Positions 56,750-64,000 of a stretch of DNA of 64,000 nt are shown here, one piece after another (position 1 is the first letter of the stretch; each line of letters opens with the position of its first letter). A model generated the notes under the pieces. That model was given only the letters and a program-made list of their open reading frames with translations. It did not search any database and was not told the origin of the DNA. The position numbers were made by a program, and so were the translations under genes. The stretch is taken from NCBI GenBank assembly GCA_963784575.1, contig CAWARU010000001.1:3038001-3102000 (forward strand), given 5' to 3'. This stretch comes from CAWARU01 sp963784575 (GTDB taxonomy: Bacteria > Pseudomonadota > Gammaproteobacteria > UBA6186 > Azoamicaceae).

Positions 56750-57449
56750 TTATAGCGCTTCAGCACAACTTCCTTTAAACATTCAATTACGTGATGACGC
56801 AACTTTTGAGAGTTACTATCCAGGTGATAATAAAGAAGCTTTTGCTGCGGTTTTGCAATTTTCAGAAGGCGTTGGCGAGAGATTTTTGTATTTATTTGGC
56901 GCAGACGACGTAGGGCGGAGCCATTTATTACAAGCTGCATGTCATACTGCGAGAGACCTGGGTGTTGCAGCAGTTTATGTGCCGCTCAGCGATGCTGATA
57001 AATTATCGCCAAACCTCATGCAAGATTTAGAAAATATCCCCATGATTTGCATGGATGATGTACATTGTATTGCTGGCAAAAGGGAATGGGAAGAAGCTTT
57101 ATTTCATTTGTATAACAGAGTGAGAGCACAAAATACTTGCTTGCTTCTTTCTGCCAATGCATCGCCGACACAAATTCCGATTGAGCTTCGAGATTTGAAG
57201 TCACGCTTGTCCTGGGGCGTTGCGTATCAACTCTATTCCTTGAGTGACGATCAAAAGCTGAGTGCGCTTGCTTTGCGTGCCAAATTTCGCGGGCTTACTC
57301 TGAATCGGACTGTCGGAAAATTTCTGTTAAATCATTGTCCCCGCAATATGAGTGAGATGTTTCATACGTTGGAGATATTGGATAAAGCATCATTAACGGA
57401 TCAGCGCCGCTTGACAGTGCCTTTTGTGAAGCAGGTGCTGGGGATCTAA
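56739..57449 (+). CDS. hda: DnaA regulatory inactivator Hda
   Basis: AAA+ homologue of DnaA that, with the DNA clamp, stimulates DnaA-ATP hydrolysis and prevents re-initiation. SAQLPLNIQLRDDATFESYY is the typical clamp-binding start; the Walker A region is the Hda form GADDVGRSHLLQA, and the sensor region is ELRDLKSRLSWG. ATG-56739 (AAGG box 6 bases upstream) is preferred to the TTG two codons earlier. 236 aa, normal. Confidence 0.94.
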   Translation: MVCSYSASAQLPLNIQLRDDATFESYYPGDNKEAFAAVLQFSEGVGERFLYLFGADDVGRSHLLQAACHTARDLGVAAVYVPLSDADKLSPNLMQDLENIPMICMDDVHCIAGKREWEEALFHLYNRVRAQNTCLLLSANASPTQIPIELRDLKSRLSWGVAYQLYSLSDDQKLSALALRAKFRGLTLNRTVGKFLLNHCPRNMSEMFHTLEILDKASLTDQRRLTVPFVKQVLGI

Positions 57450-57464
57450 AGAACAATAAATTGA

Positions 57465-58157
57465 TTACAGAGCTTGCTTGCGATAAATGAATGATATTTT
57501 TTCTCCGTCCCATACGTAACTGAGATGTCTTTCCTGACGGCAATTTCTGAGGGCTTTTGGCCGAAAAATTGCTGCACATTCTCCCTCTGGGCGGCGAACG
57601 CTACTGTATTTGATTCCCAAAGACATTCGACCATCTCCTCTTAACTCCCTAGCAAATGCTTGAGAAATAGTATAATCATTGGGATGATAAATGTCGGGAT
57701 AGAGTTTTTGCTGGTTTGTAATGTCATGAAGATTTGTTTTTAGATCTGCGAGCAATACGCGCATCACAATCTCGGTTTTTGGAGACTTAAACTCTCTCAA
57801 AAATTTTTCTCGGTGATATTTTGTTTCGGCAATTGCAGTGTCTATAGTATCTCCAGCATAATATACTCCATAGCTTCCGTCGGTAAATCTTGAGCCATAA
57901 ACTGGTAAGTGTGTAAAAGCTGCCATAATTTGGCTCGTTCCTTCGCCAAAAATTTGTTCTTCCCTGTGGATTAGGTTGATATCGCCTACTTCTTGACGAA
58001 TTCGTGGGTTTGTTATTTGTTCGATCTCATAAATTATGTGAAATAGTTCAGGGTTCGCAACTCGTTCAAAAAGTTCAACCGGGGGAAACCGACTTGGGAT
58101 TATCCGAAAACAAGGTAGCCATGTGGTATCGCAAAATGGAATTGTCTTTATGTCCAT
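57465..58157 (-). CDS. RES-domain toxin (NAD+ phosphorylase type)
   Basis: RES-domain protein of a type II toxin-antitoxin system; characterised RES toxins deplete NAD+. RES core features are GSRFTDGSYGVYYAGDTIDT followed by AIAETKYH (Arg, Tyr, Glu) and SSVRRPEGECAAIFRP (Ser). 230 aa, cytoplasmic. Its start overlaps the antitoxin stop by 10 bp, so the two are coupled. It lies convergent to hda with a 15-bp gap. Confidence 0.9.
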   Translation of the reverse strand: MDIKTIPFCDTTWLPCFRIIPSRFPPVELFERVANPELFHIIYEIEQITNPRIRQEVGDINLIHREEQIFGEGTSQIMAAFTHLPVYGSRFTDGSYGVYYAGDTIDTAIAETKYHREKFLREFKSPKTEIVMRVLLADLKTNLHDITNQQKLYPDIYHPNDYTISQAFARELRGDGRMSLGIKYSSVRRPEGECAAIFRPKALRNCRQERHLSYVWDGEKISFIYRKQAL

Positions 58158-58543
58158 CCGCCACGCTCAGAATCTAGATAACGTCTGACCAAATAAAGAT
58201 CTGCTACCCGCCCTGAGAGCATGCGATCAATTGGCTTTTGATCTTGGAACAAGTTATTACAATTGGGCAATTGAACCCATTTGTCAGCAATTACGGGATC
58301 TGGTAATAAAATTTGAAGAGCTTTGTAAATTCCAAAAATATAACTCAATCTTTCTAATGTATCTACGCTTAAAGTGACTTTTTCTGGGTTTTTTTTCCAA
58401 TTGAAAAAAGTGGATGGAGTGGAAATCCCTAGCAAAATTTGCATTTCTTCATTATTAAGATCCCAGGCCTTACAAATATTAAAAAATGTGATTAAAGCCG
58501 GTCCTGCATATTCTTTACGCTTAAAAGCACTAATTTGTTTCAT
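58148..58543 (-). CDS. Xre/DUF2384 antitoxin
   Basis: Partner antitoxin (131 aa) with an N-terminal Xre-like helix-turn-helix (WDLNNEEMQILLGISTPSTF) and a C-terminal MbcA/ParS toxin-binding domain (LERLSYIFGIYKALQILLPD, then GRVADLYLVRRYLD). It precedes the toxin, as usual for RES-Xre pairs. A GGAGC box precedes the ATG, and a perfect palindrome TCTAAATTTAGA upstream is a candidate operator. Confidence 0.9.
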   Translation of the reverse strand: MKQISAFKRKEYAGPALITFFNICKAWDLNNEEMQILLGISTPSTFFNWKKNPEKVTLSVDTLERLSYIFGIYKALQILLPDPVIADKWVQLPNCNNLFQDQKPIDRMLSGRVADLYLVRRYLDSERGGWT

Positions 58544-58572
58544 GTTTGCTCCAAAATTAGATATTTAATATA

Positions 58573-58591
58573 ATTATACTCTAAATTTAGA
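58573..58591 (-). promoter_or_regulatory. Toxin-antitoxin promoter -10 and operator palindrome
   Basis: On the minus strand a perfect TATAAT (58573-58578) is preceded by the perfect palindrome TCTAAATTTAGA (58580-58591), which falls in the spacer between -10 and -35. This is where an autoregulating antitoxin would bind. Confidence 0.55.
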
Positions 58592-58628
58592 TCATTAATA
58601 CTATTTTTTTATACAGTATATTTTTCGC

Positions 58629-59285
<657 letters not shown>

Positions 59286-59328
59286 TCATATCAACTATCA
59301 TATCATATGAAGATTCTAGTGAGGATCT

Positions 59329-59604
59329 ATGGCTAAAATTTGCATGCGCTGCTATGTCTCAGGCCGTGTACAGGGTGTTTTTTTTCGCAGAGGTGCGAGA
59401 GACCATGGTAATTCCCATGGTTTAGTTGGCTGGGTAAAAAACTTAGACGATGGCAGGTTGGAGCTTATGATCTGTGGGGAAGAAGACATTGTCGAAAAGA
59501 TGGTAGAGTGGCTATGGGAAGGTCCGGCTGCAGCAAAAGTAGAAAATGTAGAAAAAGAAAAAATGCCATGGGAAGAGTTTTCAAATTTTGAGGTTAAGTA
59601 TTAA
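59329..59604 (+). CDS. acyP: Acylphosphatase
   Basis: Small enzyme hydrolysing acyl phosphates, 91 aa. The active-site loop GRVQGVFFRRGARD (catalytic Arg) and GLVGWVKNLDDGRLEL (catalytic Asn) are intact. The C-terminal EEFSNFEVKY is the usual end. A GTGAGGAT box precedes the ATG. Confidence 0.95.
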   Translation: MAKICMRCYVSGRVQGVFFRRGARDHGNSHGLVGWVKNLDDGRLELMICGEEDIVEKMVEWLWEGPAAAKVENVEKEKMPWEEFSNFEVKY

Positions 59605-59665
59605 CGCAATTCTGGGATTACCATTCTTTTAATATCGAGCTTGTAATATCAAGGGATAAATTCAT

Positions 59666-60541
59666 ATGCTAGATTTTTTTCAAGTTTTTATTTTAGCGAT
59701 CGTTCAGGGTTTCACTGAATTTCTGCCAGTATCAAGTTCAGCACATCTGATCTTTGTGCCAAAACTTTTGGGATGGCCAGATCAAGGTTTGGCATTTGAT
59801 GTCGCTGTACACATCGGGACTTTGATTGCATTACTTGCCTATTTCAGGAAAGAGTTAATGGCAATGCTGCGAGATTTTTTCAGCGCTCTTTTTGGCAAAG
59901 CAAAATTAACAGCAAATGCGAAATTATTGTGGGCTATTGGCTTTGCAACAATTCCTGTGGGAATTGCTGGTATTCTCTTAAAAGAAACTGTGGAAACGAC
60001 ATTGCGATCGCCAGTGGTGATAGCAGTTAGCACAATATTTTTTGGCATACTATTGTTTTGGGCTGATTTTAGAAATCAAAAGAAGTATGCGGGGTGTGAA
60101 AAGAGTGCGAACAGAATACAGAATGAATTACAGAATGGAGTACAAAGTAATAAGCTGCGTGATGAACATAATATTAATTGGCGCGATGTATTGCTGATTG
60201 GGCTTGGTCAAACCCTTTCATTGATTCCGGGAACTTCACGCTCTGGTATCACTTTGACTGCAGGACTGATGACAGGCCTCTCCCGAGAAAGTGCAGCTCG
60301 CTTTTCATTTCTGCTCGCGATTCCCGTGATTATTCTGGCAGGAGGATATGAGGCCTTTTCTTTAATGCGTGTATCTGAAGGGGTGGACTGGAATGCTTTA
60401 TGCTTTGGGATTCTAATATCAGCTATTAGCGGCTATTTATGCATCCATTACTTTATAAAGTTATTAAATTCCCTGGGCGTTATGCCTTTTGTCATCTACC
60501 GCTTGTTATTGGGATTAGTTTTATTGTCAGTTTTTGTTTAA
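59666..60541 (+). CDS. uppP: Undecaprenyl-diphosphatase UppP (BacA)
   Basis: Integral membrane phosphatase that recycles undecaprenyl diphosphate for peptidoglycan and O-antigen synthesis. The two signatures are present: QGFTEFLPVSSSAHLIFVPK and LIPGTSRSGITLTAGL. About eight helices, 291 aa. A hydrophilic loop at about residues 138-170 (RIQNELQNGVQSNK) carries a small tandem duplication and makes it some 20 residues longer than usual. Confidence 0.95.
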   Translation: MLDFFQVFILAIVQGFTEFLPVSSSAHLIFVPKLLGWPDQGLAFDVAVHIGTLIALLAYFRKELMAMLRDFFSALFGKAKLTANAKLLWAIGFATIPVGIAGILLKETVETTLRSPVVIAVSTIFFGILLFWADFRNQKKYAGCEKSANRIQNELQNGVQSNKLRDEHNINWRDVLLIGLGQTLSLIPGTSRSGITLTAGLMTGLSRESAARFSFLLAIPVIILAGGYEAFSLMRVSEGVDWNALCFGILISAISGYLCIHYFIKLLNSLGVMPFVIYRLLLGLVLLSVFV

Positions 60542-60674
60542 AAATGCGAGAAATAGTGGTATATTACTAGGCTATTACTTTAAACTTATCATATTGATAT
60601 GGATTTTAGCTGTATAGATTTTTGTAATCTTTATAACTTATAGGCCATAACTCGATTAATTTGGAGAACTGTGT

Positions 60675-61454
60675 ATGTGCATAAAAATAAGAATACCTCT
60701 CAATTCAATTTTATTCATGATGGCACTTGTTTTCGGCTGCGTTACTTCTGTATCTTCAAATGCAGTGAGAAATCCAGACAGCAATCAATCGAACAATGCG
60801 ACAATAGGTTCTGCTATAGGATCAGAGACTGGTACTCCTAAAAATGCATCGATCCGTCCGGAAATTATTATTCTTTTGGGCGCACCGGGAAGCGGCAAAG
60901 GAACTCAGGCAGTAAAATTATCGGAAAATCTTAAGCTCCCCCATATCTCAACCGGCGATTTGTTCCGAGAAAATCTTAAAAATAATACTGAACTTGGCAA
61001 AAAAGCCAAAACCTATATGGAAACTGGCAAGCTGGTACCGGATGAAATTGTAGAGCAAATGTTATTTGATCGAGTCTCAAAATCGGATGCAGCAGAAGGC
61101 TACATATTGGATGGTTTCCCTCGCAATCTAGCTCAGGCAAAAGCATTTGAAAAAGAATTGTCAAAAAAGAAGAACGTGTTGACTGTGGTTTATATCAAAG
61201 TGTCTGATGACGAGCTTATCAATCGAATTGTGGAACGCGGTAAAAAAAGTGCAGTGAAACGCAGCGACGATACTGCAGAAGTCGCAAAAAAACGCTTAAA
61301 AGTTTACCACGAAGAAACCGAACCATTGGTATCGTATTATGAAAAGAAAAAGAATTTGATAACGATTGATGGTGCAAAGAAGCCAGATCAGGTGTTTCAA
61401 GATATTATATTTAAGTATCGGGAACGTCAAAATCAGAATACAGCTAAAGAATAA
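60675..61454 (+). CDS. Adenylate kinase with N-terminal export/lipoprotein signal
   Basis: The catalytic part (residues about 63-259) is a short-LID adenylate kinase: P-loop LLGAPGSGKGTQ (69-77), HISTGDLFRENL, YILDGFPRN, and a C-terminal RSDDTAEVAKKRL. In front lie 62 extra residues: a positive start, a hydrophobic stretch (IPLNSILFMMALVFG) and Cys22 in a weak lipobox (VFGC), then a Ser/Asn/Gly-rich linker. Cytoplasmic Adk starts directly at the P-loop strand, so this copy looks exported, possibly as a lipoprotein. A TTGGAGAA box precedes ATG-60675. Whether it is the only adk cannot be seen. Confidence 0.9.
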   Translation: MCIKIRIPLNSILFMMALVFGCVTSVSSNAVRNPDSNQSNNATIGSAIGSETGTPKNASIRPEIIILLGAPGSGKGTQAVKLSENLKLPHISTGDLFRENLKNNTELGKKAKTYMETGKLVPDEIVEQMLFDRVSKSDAAEGYILDGFPRNLAQAKAFEKELSKKKNVLTVVYIKVSDDELINRIVERGKKSAVKRSDDTAEVAKKRLKVYHEETEPLVSYYEKKKNLITIDGAKKPDQVFQDIIFKYRERQNQNTAKE

Positions 61455-61532
61455 TAATTGTATAGAAATATTTTAACAAGTTAAATAGACGGCAATAACA
61501 GTTCAGTCTGCACTAAAACATCTAGATTGCAA

Positions 61533-61610
61533 CGTGCTTCGCACGATCTCATAACGCAAGATACTTGCGACGTCGCATTGATCTTGCGTTAAGAGATCGT
61601 GCGAAGCACG
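61533..61610. repeat. 30-bp inverted-repeat element after the adenylate kinase gene
   Basis: Arm 61533-61562 (starting CGTGCTTCGCACGATCTC) is inverted at 61581-61610 with one mismatch; the arm itself contains the small palindrome CGTGC-TTC-GCACG, and the loop contains GCGACGTCGC. The nested symmetry suggests a MITE/REP-like repeat. It may also end the adenylate kinase transcript. Confidence 0.75.
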
Positions 61611-61675
61611 TGGTAATCCAGGATAAAAAGCGACGCAATTATTAATACAAATTATTATGTTATAGAGGATTACAT

Positions 61676-64000
61676 ATGAGTACACCAAGTTTAGGAATAA
61701 ATATGAATGAATTAAATGAGGAAGAGACTAAAAACTCAAGTGATTCAGCAGGAATTAAAGAAGAAACTCGGAATAGCCTTTTCTGTCAAGCGCCAACCGT
61801 ACTGTATCCAAAACCTCTACCGCAAGATCGCCGAAAATACTGTGTAATGCGCCTCGAAAATGGTATGGCGGTAGTATTGGTAGAAGACCCCCTCGAAATG
61901 CAATCGAAAGTCACGCTTGATGTCGGGGCTGGCTCTTTTTTGGAACCAAAAGAGTATCCAGGTCTGGCACATTTTTTAGAACATATGCTTATCAAAGGTG
62001 GGAGCACAAATTTCCCTGAACCAGGGCTTTTTCACAAATCCATTAAATCACGTAATGGTGAATTGAATGGAGAGACCTCGGAGGAATATACTCGATATTG
62101 GTTTTCGATTCCATCCGAGTATTTTGAAGAAAGCTTGGATATGTTTGTCAATTTCATCAAAGATCCCATACTGAAATTAGAACTTGCAACAAATGAAATA
62201 GAAGCGATAGAGAATGAATTTGTCTTGGGCTGTGACATGGATGCACGGCGAGTATCATTAACTTTGCGACATATTCTGGATGAAGAACATGCTGCAAGGC
62301 CAATTCATGGGGGCAATAAAAAAACGCTACCACTCGAGAAGATGACCGAAATAGCAGTCTTGTTACGAAAGTTCTGGGAAGAATATTATACTGCTGATAG
62401 AATGACCTTGCTTATAACCTCTCCAAAATCTTTGGATATCCAGGTTGGAATGGTCAAAAAGCATTTTGATTCAATTAGGAAATCAAAAACTCCAAAATTG
62501 AATTCAACACCGATGCCAAGATTTAGCCAAAAGAATTTGCAGAAGCAAATAACCATAGAAAAAATTAAAAATTCTTATTTACTCTGGCTCAAATTTATTT
62601 TCACAGAAGATTTCAGTATCGAATCCATACAAGCCTTGAATTTCATCGAATATTTACTCAAGAGCAAAGCGAGTGGTAGCTTGTTACATGCTTTGAAGAG
62701 AACGGGCTATATTCATGATTCTTTCATACAATCTTTTGGTATCATGACTAATTCAATATATATAGCTCAAAATCAAGTTGAACTTGACCTCCAAATACCT
62801 TTAACGTTAGTAGGGGCAAGCAATATTGACAAAATCACGATCATGGTATTGGAATATATAGAGTTTATTAAAGGACATGGCATCGATGCTCACATCTTCA
62901 AAGAGTTTCAGCAAACATCTTATCGAAAATTCAATTTTGAAGCAGACACAATTAAACCAGACTATCTTTATAATATTAAAAACTTGCCTCCGAATCTTCT
63001 GTTACATGGAACTGAAATCTTACCAGAATCTCCTTTTTGCGCCGAAAAGATTGCAAATATTTTGGATTGCCTTACCCCAAGAAATTTACTACAAGTTTTA
63101 TCGATAGGTAAGGATTTAATAACTGAAGCTTGGCGGGAAGCAGCATCCCTTGAGCCCTATACCAATACACGATATTCAGTACAAGATCTTTCTTCCAGGA
63201 TACTCTATTGGAAGCCTCGAAAATATCTCAAGTTTCAATTAACAGAACCAAATATCTATATACCAGAAAACTTTGATATCGTAGATCTGGATCCCAAGTT
63301 CAAGATTCCGAACTTGATAGTTAATGAAAATGGATTGCTCATTTGGCTTTCACAAGATCATCGTTTTAAAAGTCCGAAATTAGAAACTCATATTGTATTG
63401 GCAACGCCTCATATGAATGATTCAGCCGAAAATTTTGCCTGTTTTGCTATTTTGGAAAAATTGCTTTTAAAGCAAATTCAAATACTTTATACTCAATTTT
63501 ATCGGCACGCAAGTTTTACAGTTTCGCCTCCGTCAAAGCGCGGCAGAGGCATTGCCATGACGGTAAAGGGTTATAGCCATAAACAACTTGATTTTATTTT
63601 GGCAATTTTTGCTGTCATAGCCACCTTCAAAATTGATGCAAAAGCATTTGAAACAGAGAAAAGTTTGTTAATAGGAACAACTTTAGGTCAAAAAAACGAG
63701 TCACTCTATACGCAAGCTCCAGAATACCTCGCAAATTTAAGCCTAAAAACTCATTATAAGCTTGATGACATAAGAACTGAATTGGAAATGCAAACGCTAG
63801 AATCGGTTTCTCTATACTTAGACAATATGATGAAAACTTTGACTCTTGAAATTTTCTGTCATGGCAATATTACACGTCAATCACTTTCGTCCTTTGGAGA
63901 AAGTGCAACAAAGATGCTGAATCTGGGGAGACAGTGTGCTCCCCAATACCAGTGTTTGCCTATAGACTGCCCAAAAGGCGGGATTTTGGGGTATAGAGTC
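61676..64000 (+). CDS. Insulinase-like M16 metalloprotease (3' end cut by window)
   Basis: Open from ATG-61676 (GAGG box upstream) to the window edge, at least 775 residues. The inverted zinc motif HFLEH is at residues 99-103, with the distal ligand Glu179 in IEAIENEF, 76 residues later as in pitrilysin/insulysin. Family blocks GSFLEPKEYPGLAHFLEHML and GETSEEYTRYWFSI, and the later LIWLSQDHRFKSPK region, mark the large single-chain M16A type. There is no signal peptide: a 45-residue acidic N-terminal tail precedes the domain, unlike periplasmic pitrilysin. It may be cytoplasmic or translocated by another route. Confidence 0.88.
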   Translation, partial: MSTPSLGINMNELNEEETKNSSDSAGIKEETRNSLFCQAPTVLYPKPLPQDRRKYCVMRLENGMAVVLVEDPLEMQSKVTLDVGAGSFLEPKEYPGLAHFLEHMLIKGGSTNFPEPGLFHKSIKSRNGELNGETSEEYTRYWFSIPSEYFEESLDMFVNFIKDPILKLELATNEIEAIENEFVLGCDMDARRVSLTLRHILDEEHAARPIHGGNKKTLPLEKMTEIAVLLRKFWEEYYTADRMTLLITSPKSLDIQVGMVKKHFDSIRKSKTPKLNSTPMPRFSQKNLQKQITIEKIKNSYLLWLKFIFTEDFSIESIQALNFIEYLLKSKASGSLLHALKRTGYIHDSFIQSFGIMTNSIYIAQNQVELDLQIPLTLVGASNIDKITIMVLEYIEFIKGHGIDAHIFKEFQQTSYRKFNFEADTIKPDYLYNIKNLPPNLLLHGTEILPESPFCAEKIANILDCLTPRNLLQVLSIGKDLITEAWREAASLEPYTNTRYSVQDLSSRILYWKPRKYLKFQLTEPNIYIPENFDIVDLDPKFKIPNLIVNENGLLIWLSQDHRFKSPKLETHIVLATPHMNDSAENFACFAILEKLLLKQIQILYTQFYRHASFTVSPPSKRGRGIAMTVKGYSHKQLDFILAIFAVIATFKIDAKAFETEKSLLIGTTLGQKNESLYTQAPEYLANLSLKTHYKLDDIRTELEMQTLESVSLYLDNMMKTLTLEIFCHGNITRQSLSSFGESATKMLNLGRQCAPQYQCLPIDCPKGGILGYRV

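Overview
The window reads as the chromosome of a moderately AT-rich gammaproteobacterium, most likely an intracellular or host-associated member of the Legionellales (Coxiella/Legionella/Berkiella-like). The evidence is gammaproteobacterial gene orders (kdsD-lptC-lptA-lptB-rpoN-hpf-rapZ; murC-murB, ftsQ-ftsA-ftsZ-lpxC-dciA-secA; DUF2066-hda) mixed with large eukaryotic-like repeat proteins (LRR, ankyrin, Sel1, patatin). This placement is inference; no 16S rRNA or tRNA gene was seen.

Layout: 1-3.8 kb holds a nitrilase-family amidase (cut by the left edge) and the tldD/tldE(pmbA) protease pair. 3.8-6.7 kb is accessory: two unknown proteins around a 636-aa LRR protein. 6.7-12.8 kb, minus strand, is the lipopolysaccharide-transport/sigma-54 cluster, lacking kdsC and ptsN at their usual places, followed by an LplT-like MFS gene. 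14.4-17 kb is an ankyrin protein. 17.2-22.9 kb carries stress and repair genes (hsp20, mutM, a 2-Cys peroxiredoxin, pgeF, clpB); hsp20 and clpB each have a convincing sigma-32 promoter.

23-49.3 kb is a rearranged division and cell-wall (dcw) cluster: ftsW, then a 9-kb accessory island, then murG-murC-murB, a TrpXYZ-like aromatic amino acid ABC transporter, an orphan membrane sensor domain, ftsQ-ftsA-ftsZ-lpxC, dciA and secA. The island has a 2132-aa GTPase/Sel1/ankyrin/patatin protein, a Sel1-like protein, an ankyrin-like protein and gene remnants. ftsW and murB are each broken by one missing base in a short homopolymer, so sequencing error must be excluded. No ddl gene lies at its usual place before ftsQ.

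49.3-61.5 kb is mostly housekeeping: a polytopic membrane protein, argD, sodB, grxD, endA, a site-2 protease, DUF3108 and DUF2066 proteins, hda, a RES/Xre toxin-antitoxin pair, wrbA, acyP, uppP, and an adenylate kinase with an export or lipoprotein signal. From 61.7 kb to the right edge runs an insulinase-like M16 metalloprotease.

Most interesting: (1) four unrelated, putatively secreted repeat proteins share a C-terminal [R/N]-K-F-x end, possibly a common sorting or translocation tag; (2) a 55-codon leader ORF with 9 aromatic residues in codons 2-17 precedes the TrpXYZ-like operon, suggesting attenuation-type control; (3) an exported adenylate kinase; (4) small in-frame tandem duplications recur in hydrophilic loops and tails of housekeeping proteins; (5) long perfect inverted repeats, one between ftsA and ftsZ.
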